A stretch of 64,000 nt of DNA, from assembly GCA_964017155.1 (NCBI GenBank), contig OZ024857.1, positions 18,464,935 to 18,528,934 of the forward strand, in the 5' to 3' direction. Position 1 is the stretch's first letter, and each line of letters begins with the position of its first letter. The notes below the pieces were generated by a model, which was given only the letters and a program-made list of their open reading frames with translations, was not told the DNA's origin and ran no database searches. This DNA comes from Oasisia sp. SBJ-2009 (lineage: Eukaryota > Annelida > Polychaeta > Sabellida > Siboglinidae). Shown piece by piece: positions 57,308 to 64,000 of the stretch. The position numbers were made by a program, and so were the translations under genes.

Positions 57308-60300
57308 GTGAGTTAATATGTTTTAGTTGAGGTAGATTTTTAAGGAGAACAGTCTCGTGGTCTAGATGAGATACTGACTTACTGGGTTTACTCACTGGGT
57401 TTTATGACAGTTTATCTCACAAAATGTACCTGGCTAAAGCAGTCTATTTTATTGACCATGTAAATAAAGCATGATATTTATATATAAAAACTGTTACACA
57501 ATTAGTCATTTATAAATTACTGAATATACCATCATCATAATTTGTAAATTATGACAATTATTAAAAGCACTGTTTTTTATACTAATTTATAGAAATACAT
57601 GTCATCCTTATCTTTAGCTAACTTATGTATTTTTTTTTTATTTCTATTACTTTTTATACACATTTTAGGTATTTTATTTACCTTAACAAACTTAATATTA
57701 TAATTCTACGACACATGTATATATACTCATGTACAGCGCCTCCGAATGGGTATTTCTAGATTTATGGCGCTTTATAAATGTTCTTATCATTATTATTATT
57801 ACCCTTAATACTTTAACAATAGGACAATTGAACAACAGAGATTTGTTAAGTTGAGCAAGGCTTATCAATTGTGTAATTGTGTCATCTTCCAGTGGAAGAG
57901 GAGGAGGGGGATAAAGCCAGCGGAGCTGAGGGTACGCCATCAGGGAGTAGCAATGAAGAACACCAGGCACATGCAGCGCATAAGAAGAAGAAGAAGAAAA
58001 AGCAGAAGAAGAAAAGGAAGAGGGAGGAGAAAGAAATGGTATGAATTACATTTGTTGTCCTTTTCTGGTGGAAATCATGTATACAGTGGCATTCCGTGAT
58101 TATTGTGTTTAATTAAATTATTGATGAAGCCGTAATATTTACCCTTGTTTCAAACAGTGGAAAGTATTTAGTTAACAATGAGAATAATTAGTTTGGGGAA
58201 ATTGCAAATGCTACAGTATTATAATTAAACTATCGTCCCAGTCTGCAAGTATAAGTCTTAATCCAATTGTTTTAATTAGGTCAGCAACTCCTACATATGC
58301 AAATTAGTGCTATTTGGTTGATTTCATATTCACACCTAATGTACGTTTTATGGATTTGATGTTCAGAAGAAGAAGAAGAAATACGTTGACCACGACCAGG
58401 TAGAGGAGTATCCAGCCGAGCTGGACACGGCCAACATGCCGTGGACGGGCAGCTTCCGTGGCCGCAATCCTCCGGGGTTCTTCCGTTCTTCTTCGAAGCA
58501 CCGCCCTACCAGCTACGATGACCTCGATAACCCTGACCACTCCCCGCCCGGACCCTATGACAGCCCCTATGACAGTCCCCCGGGCCCATATGACAGTCCT
58601 TCAGATGAGGATGAATTTGGACCACCTCCAAAGCTGCAGAGGTAGGAGATTTGTTTATTGTGTGTGATAGTATTTCAATGCGTGTTTGTAACATGCAGTT
58701 ATTATTATTAATTATAATATCCATTTAAAATGTATATTAAACTAATAATCACCCAGGTAAAAACCTGCTCAGAAACATAAGCAAGATAAAATTAAGTACC
58801 TTTTTAATAATCAGAAAAGTGAATAATGTTCATTGTCAACAATGGTATATTGATGTTGTACTAAAAATGTTAAGCTAATGAGTGTGACCACTATTTGAGC
58901 CCCCTTTCCAGATATGTTTATCCCAGATAAGTTTGAATTTGTTCCCAGTGCTGACAAGCCTGACATAGTGTATTGTGTCCTTGTTCAGGACAAATAAGAC
59001 CAACCCAACATCCCTACATGCATAGTGGACCTTTCCCAGCAGAAATGAGGGTTACCTATATAAACATTTATAAATTCACTGAGAATACATTAGTATTCTC
59101 CCTCATAAGATGTCTGGCTAGCTGGGGAGATATGTATGTGATCCTTGATCATAATTTTAAATCATACCTGCTCATTTAAACATTAAAAGCATTTTAACCA
59201 CTGTTTTGGCATTAATAATAATTTAATAAAAAAAAAATTTTTTTGGTTTGGCTGTTATTATTCCTTAAATCACACACGTTTCCTAAAGGGAAGGTACACA
59301 TTACTGAAAAACAGGTTTGTAACCACAGAAGATTTACTTTATCACATTCTGCCAAAAATAAAGTTAAATTGATCAGTTATATATAGCATAATCCTTGATT
59401 CTCATTAGCTTGCTACAATAATTTAACATGGATGAAATTGGGACTGTATGTATCATTATATGAATTTTACCACAGGTATGATGACGAAAAAAGTAGATAC
59501 CGTGCCAGCAAAAAGGCAAGCCTGCTACGTATGCTGGAAGATGAATATATGGACCCCAATGTTGCAGCTAATGAAAACAAGGTGGGTCTCTTAACATACA
59601 AAGGGTCTGGGGAATTTCTGTTTATTGATTCTTTTGCATGTTTTGTGTCTGTATAGGTTTAACACCTTAGCAATGCCACAGGTCCACCGTTTTATTTGCG
59701 GAATAAATTACAGGGGTCGACAATAACGTTTTGTATTCACTGGCCCAGGGGGCCAGTGGACTTTAAAAGTTACTGGCCCGCCAAAAAGGTTACTGACCCG
59801 AACTTGTTTTTGTAGGAATACACATTTATTCTGATAAAAACAGGTACATTGTACAATAAAATATATTTGTTTATATTTAGGACACTAAAATAGAAACGGC
59901 AGCTGAAATGACAAATAAACAAAAACGTATTTTTGCCGTTTTCTAACTCTTTTGTATGTATTCTGTCAATAAAGTTCACTTTTATATTAATTACATACCT
60001 CTAAGTTATTTGTTTGCCATAACAAATGAGCCCCTATCGATTGTGAAATCCATTTAAATTTTGAAGACGCAGGATATGTTCGAAAATACGCGATGTTTAG
60101 ACCTTAGTAATGCCACTGTACTTTCGCTGTTCGCCATGTTGTGTGGTACGAATAGAACCGCCAAACTGTCCTCTAACTGCTTGCATAGACGGCATCCCCG
60201 CCCTTTGACCTGTATATACGGGAAATCCAAATAAATATTCCACCGACTATCTCCTTATTTGGCGTTCGCCGTTGTGACCGTCAGCTTCGGGGACTTCCGG

Positions 60301-63300
60301 CCGCTATGCGCGTGACCCGAGGTGACCTAGATAATGCCATGGCGTTAGCTAGACGACGTGGTGGATCCTGTCGCTGCCAAACGTTATAAATTTACCGCAA
60401 GGTTTGAATAAATTTTAATCGGAAAAAGAAATGGAAGGCGACGATGGCGTGCATAGAAGTATTTGCTGCGGGCAACTGCTTAGCGCCGACAGCCGGAGGT
60501 CGAACGGGAAGCTGGGGATCGTTGACGTTGGTCACTTGGTCGCCGTTTGCGGCATGGGCATGGCGAAATCCTGTGACAACTTGACGTTTTACTTATTGGA
60601 ATGGATATATTTTGGAATAAACAAATTAGAAAATTCAGCTACAACACGACTATGTTTTATGTGAGTTATTACTTAGCCTATAGTTACAGTCTATAACTTT
60701 TTCAATATCATTATTTCGTTACTAATACTATTATTTAGTACAAGTTCACAAGAAGTCCACAAGGGGTCGTTGTGACATGCTCAACATGTTTTGTCTATTA
60801 GTTTTACAGATTAGGATAGCAACAATAATAAAGGAGAACGCGAAATTCAATGACAAATTTTATTTAGGTACCACTTGGCTATTACTTCAAAATCCGAAGC
60901 GTTATCTTCACTAGGGAGGTGTCTGCCTCGCGTCTCCGCCTCACGTTGCCAGTAGCGACACCGTGCGAAGTTATGGAGCACTTGCAATTCGTAGACAAGA
61001 TGGTGACTAGTTTCGACTGATAACGCGAGTCCATGCTGTCACAGATTATGTTTAATTGTTGCGTAATGAGAGACAACTTATGGAAATTATATATAACAAT
61101 GGTGAATAATTCCATTGTAACTTGTTGAAACCAGTGGCCCGTCGGGCCAGTAAAATATAAAAACTGGTGGCCCGAACTGGCCCGACACCCTCAAAACACG
61201 CGTCGGGCCATCGGGCCAGCGCTATTGTCGACCCCTGAATTATTGTGATGTTCTTAGCACATATCAGGGGACAAATTAAGAATTACAATAATTTTAGTCA
61301 GTATTTAAAATATTATGTTCAAGAGATAGTATAGACTTCTAATCCAGTTACTGTAATTTAGTCATGAGCATGTGCATGTGTGCTTACAACAGTCAGTCAG
61401 TCAGTCAGTCAGTCAGTCAGTCAGTCAGTCAGTCAGTCAGTCAGTCACGTAGACATATTGTAACATGTTGCTGAATGAGCACTTGTTGTTACAGGATTTG
61501 TATGATCATGAGTCGGGCAAAGGTAGTCTGAATTCAAACAAGCAGAAGAAGTTGGAGAAAGCCAAGTATTACCGCGAGCTGCAAAAACAACGAGAGTTGC
61601 GAAACAGTGATGCCGGAAAACAACAAAGGCCCATCTGTAAATTCTACAAGGATGGCAAGTGTGCGAAGGTATGTGATTACAACGATGTTCAGTCAAGCAC
61701 ATTGTGGCAGCAAGGTTAGTAGTTTAGACAGTTATCCAGTTGATTTATTTTGAATGCTGTTTCAATAAATTTTGTGTAATACATGTAACATTATGGTGAT
61801 TGCTTTTAAAGCCAGTGTCATCTAGTTATCAACTGCATGGATGTTACCCGGGTAGTCATGTTGCACAGGAAATTTAATTTAATTTATCTTGATCTTTCTC
61901 CTACTGCACAAATAAGCCCATTCTTCATTCTAGCATTCCTCATGCATTCTCGCTTGGTTTTAAACTACAATTCTAACGTTTTGGCAGAGCTTTCTGCTGG
62001 GCTCAGTGTGTACAACTGTTACAGTTTGTATTTATGCCACTGCAGGGCAGCACGTGTCCGTTCAGTCACGATGTGCGACAACAGCATCGGCCGGAGATCT
62101 GCAAGTTTTACCTGAACAGCGTGTGTAGCAAGGGCGACAACTGCCTGTACATGCACGGTATCCTTTCTGCAGTTCACACACGGCACAGGCTTCCAATGTG
62201 CCCATAATGTGTAATTTCAGGGCTTTGCCATCTCTAACTTCCTGTACGTCTAAGCTCAGTTCTGTGTAGTACTAATATTTCAGTACTACATTTGAGTTAT
62301 TGTCACAAGGTATGTATTAACATTTCACAAAAATGACATGATGCAATAATGTAGTCCGTTTGACAAGATGAAGACAAAGTCGTAATGTTGGGAATGTCTA
62401 TAGGAAGGCATAAAGAATAAATGTGTGTTAATATATTTATTAATATGCTAACAATAGTGCCAAGGTCCACTCACATCTCTCTATGTTGATTCACCTTTTG
62501 GGCCAATGGCCTCAGACCTAACAAAGGCTATTTATGGTTATTTACTTAGGTATGATTTAGATGTGCACACAGTGTTGCTGGACAGGCTTGAGAGAACTCA
62601 GTGGTAATTTCCATATGGTGCTCCTTAAATAGGATAATTAATGCTCTTTGTTTGTTGCTCCAAGAGTGGGTGAGTAATAATAAGATGTAAACCTATGCAT
62701 TTTCATTTGCATTTTTCCGGGCACTTGTTCCTTGACAGCCAACCAGGGACATTTCCATGTAGGTTTTTTCATGCTGGTGGTGGTTGTATCCATGGTGACA
62801 ACTGTCGTTTCTCGCATGAAGAGCTCACAGACGACACGCGACACATATTGGAAAGGGTATGTTTTACGATACTGGTAATACCAAGGTAGTACAATGTCGG
62901 TAAGCGTTTGGTGATTCTTCCAAAACGCCAGCTGTTATTTAGTTGATGTAATTCTAACATGTTCAAAATTATTCTGGTTTGCTAGAGCTCAGTACATTGT
63001 CATGATAGGAAAATAACAGTTTCCTCTGTGTCTCTATATCCCCTCACTCCATCATTTGAAATACAAGACTATCAGTTTGTAATTCCAGAGGAGAAAAACC
63101 AGTAAGTTTCTTGGTGTTCTTATCTAGCTGGTGGTAGTATAACTGTGAGAGTCTCAGTGTGATGTATATACTTTGCTTCTATCCTTGAAACAGGTTCTCG
63201 CAGAAAAGAAGGAAGACAAAATGGAAGGATCACCCAGGAAGAAGCCAAGTTTGCTGGGTGTGTTATTGGTTAATATTTCCCAACAGCCATTCTGGTAACC

Positions 63301-63870
63301 TAGTGTTTTATTGTTAGTATTGTTTTTGAACTTCATTATTAATAACTGCATCAAAATTGAGCAAGTAATGTACTGTTGTCAAAAATACCACACAAAAACA
63401 TACAGTTACATTGTTGCATACACTAGAGCATAATAGTGTATTTCTAACACTTGGACATGCACTATACTTCTTTCTATATGATGTCACACAGCTATATGTC
63501 CAGGCTACAGAGCCACTACATTATCTCAATGCACAACAGCCATACACTAACATACAACACTTTTAAAGTATTTTTAAGATCCATATAACAGAAACACCCA
63601 CCAGTCCGTCCAATTAGTCATGTCAATCCATCCAATCAGTCATGTTATTTGAACTATCTGTTTTATTTTAATTATTTCCCCTCCCACAGGCTCTCCCCCG
63701 AGACACCTCCGGGAGCAAATGATGGGATCGTCTCCCAGGGATCAGCAGGTGAAAAAGATCCCGTCGCTCTTTGACATCAAGGTCTTTCCCCCAAACCAGT
63801 CCCAGCGCATGAAGAGTCCGTCCCAAGGAGGACCCCCTGGACCCATGTCCCCTCCTCCAAGAGGAATGGG
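56991..63870 (+). CDS. ZC3H4: CCCH zinc-finger protein of the ZC3H4/ZC3H6 (Su(s)) family, 5' part, partial
   Basis: Nine exons could be joined with matching phases: 56991-57307, 57893-58038, 58367-58641, 59476-59581, 61495-61668, 62046-62157, 62747-62856, 63194-63257, 63690-63870, then donor GTAAGT into sequence beyond the window. The product has an acidic GELEEGEIDDDEE segment, a lysine-rich tract, a Pro/Tyr/Asp-rich region, three CCCH fingers and then KKIPSLFDI, which in human ZC3H4 reads KKIPSLFEI. In mammals ZC3H4 with WDR82 terminates early or extragenic Pol II transcripts. The start is uncertain: either the ATG at 57,019 (MPSDDSPTKA), giving about 485 residues here, or an upstream exon. 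ZC3H4 and ZC3H6 are vertebrate paralogues, so the symbol stands for the family. Confidence 0.88.
57308..57892. other. Intron A, with a LINE/SINE-type tail
   Basis: A 'TGGCGCTTTATAAATG' block plus ATT run near 57,767-57,800 resembles the 3' end of invertebrate retroelements. The rest is unremarkable. Confidence 0.4.
57893..58038 (+). CDS. ZC3H4: ZC3H4-like exon B: lysine-rich tract
   Basis: VEEEEGDKASGAEGTPSGSS, then an uninterrupted run of seven lysines and QKKKRKREEKEM. A basic, probably nuclear-localising tract equivalent to the RRLKRKRKKEREKEK region of human ZC3H4. The donor is GTATGA. Confidence 0.85.
58367..58641 (+). CDS. ZC3H4: ZC3H4-like exon C: Pro/Tyr/Asp-rich region
   Basis: KKKKKYVDHDQVEEYPAELD, then WTGSFRGRNPPGFFRSSSKH and repeated GPYDSP, SPYDSP, GPYDSP, SDEDEFGPPPK. 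The PYDSPP(G) repeats are low-complexity and not diagnostic by themselves. Confidence 0.85.
58650..59470. other. Intron C, nothing seen
   Basis: AT-rich unique sequence. Confidence 0.4.
59476..59581 (+). CDS. ZC3H4: ZC3H4-like exon D
   Basis: YDDEKSRYRASKKASLLRML, EDEYMDPNVAANENK. No known domain. Assigned by its open frame, splice sites (CACAG acceptor, GTGGGT donor) and phase. Confidence 0.8.
59711..61237. mobile_element. Non-autonomous DNA transposon, 1.5 kb, in a ZC3H4-like intron
   Basis: The left end CAGGGGTCGACAATAACG and right end CGCTATTGTCGACCCCTG are inverted copies with one mismatch. AATTA directly flanks both sides, consistent with a 5-bp target duplication. The subterminal regions are full of GGCCAG/CGGGCC blocks that could form stem-loops. 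The interior has a CpG-rich patch near 60,180-60,560 and no recognisable transposase. The CAGGGGTC start recalls hAT elements, but an 8-bp target duplication is not visible. Confidence 0.8.
61387..61447. repeat. (CAGT)n microsatellite, about 15 copies
   Basis: Perfect 4-bp units ending about 48 bp before the exon E acceptor. It is a run of CAG trinucleotides upstream of a real acceptor. Confidence 0.95.
61495..61668 (+). CDS. ZC3H4: ZC3H4-like exon E: first half of zinc finger 1
   Basis: DLYDHESGKGSLNSNKQKKL, EKAKYYRELQKQRELRNSDA, GKQQRPICKFYKDGKCAK. The first finger starts here (CKFYKDGKC, C-X7-C) and is split by the intron after CAK. Human ZC3H4 has VICKYFVEGRCTWGDHC at this point. The donor is GTATGT. 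Confidence 0.9.
62046..62157 (+). CDS. ZC3H4: ZC3H4-like exon F: end of zinc finger 1 and zinc finger 2
   Basis: GSTCPFSHDV completes finger 1 as C-X7-C-X5-C-X3-H. EICKFYLNSVCSKGDNCLYM with the following H is finger 2, with the same spacing. The human counterpart is [20 protein letters not shown]. All eight zinc ligands are present. Confidence 0.95.
62158..62746. other. Intron F, nothing seen
   Basis: Unique intronic sequence. Confidence 0.4.
62747..62856 (+). CDS. ZC3H4: ZC3H4-like exon G: zinc finger 3
   Basis: TFPCRFFHAGGGCIHGDNCR, FSHEELTDDTRHILER. The finger is C-X8-C-X5-C-X3-H. The human counterpart is FPCKLYHTTGNCINGDDCMF and SHDPLTEETRELL. The acceptor AACCAG at 62,746 was preferred to TTGACAG at 62,738 because it preserves phase and gives HGTFPC, like human HGDFPC. 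Confidence 0.94.
63194..63257 (+). CDS. ZC3H4: ZC3H4-like exon H
   Basis: VLAEKKEDKMEGSPRKKPSL, L, then donor GTGTGT. A short linker after the fingers. Assigned by phase with both neighbours. Confidence 0.8.
63258..63689. other. Intron H, nothing seen
   Basis: Unique intronic sequence. Confidence 0.4.
63690..63870 (+). CDS. ZC3H4: ZC3H4-like exon I: IPSLFDI motif and proline-rich start
   Basis: SPPRHLREQMMGSSPRDQQV, KKIPSLFDIKVFPPNQSQRM, then GGPPGPMSPPPRGMG and donor GTAAGT. KKIPSLFDI matches KKIPSLFEI downstream of the fingers in human ZC3H4, the best family marker after the fingers. The gene continues past the right edge. Confidence 0.92.
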
Positions 63871-64000
63871 GTAAGTGTCTCTGTTTTCTTTAATTTGTTT
63901 TGTTTTGGGTATCTGTTTGAAAAACCATAGAGATGACATCAAGCTCTCTGGCAAATTCCAGGCCTGCAGATAAAATTTAAATTGAAAACCTTGTTGTCTT

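Noticed and set aside
60431..60664. 78-codon frame inside the 1.5-kb TIR element
   Set aside because: It sits in the CpG-rich centre of a mobile element and has no recognisable domain; likely chance.

Overview
This is eukaryotic, intron-rich animal DNA, most likely from a lophotrochozoan invertebrate such as a mollusc. The evidence is two conserved metazoan nuclear genes split by many GT-AG introns, tRNA-headed SINEs, CR1/L2-like and Jockey-like LINE relics, inverted-repeat DNA elements, and a very heavy load of micro- and minisatellites. Species cannot be fixed from this sequence alone.

Layout. (1) 1-13.2 kb: gene-poor intergenic DNA with LINE and SINE fragments, simple repeats and a 27-bp minisatellite. 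I see no convincing host gene here. (2) 52,593 down to 14,170, minus strand: a complete gene for the transcription elongation factor SPT5 (SUPT5H). I reconstructed 25 coding exons by hand; every junction is GT-AG and phase-compatible, and the exons sum to 3,141 nt, or 1,046 codons plus a stop. The protein has the full SPT5 order: acidic N-terminus, NGN domain, KOW1 to KOW5, two C-terminal repeat regions and the terminal KOW modules. (3) About 52.6-57 kb: a divergent intergenic/promoter region with a perfect CRE palindrome. (4) 57.0-63.87 kb, plus strand: the 5' part of a three-finger CCCH zinc-finger gene of the ZC3H4/ZC3H6 (Drosophila Su(s)) family, running off the right edge.

Both genes act on RNA polymerase II elongation or termination. 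SPT5 is the conserved DSIF subunit, and ZC3H4 is part of the WDR82-linked Restrictor activity that terminates unproductive transcription. Their head-to-head arrangement allows a shared promoter, but this is inference.

The most unusual signal is in the SUPT5H introns. Six of the 24 (introns 6, 9, 18, 22, 23 and 24) end in a minisatellite of about 40-80 bp whose repeat unit contains the 3' splice site of that intron plus the first 4-15 nt of the next exon. Each true acceptor is therefore the last member of a row of about 10 to about 78 near-identical acceptor copies. I do not recognise this as a described system. It looks like recurrent tandem expansion seeded at intron/exon borders, and it makes testable splicing predictions. 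Other notable items are a nested palindrome of inverted-repeat elements in intron 15, a three-copy MITE family with one copy ending about 17 nt from an acceptor, and a 1.5-kb TIR element with a possible 5-bp target duplication in a ZC3H4 intron. Long open frames inside the satellites arise because the units are multiples of 3, and I do not call them genes.
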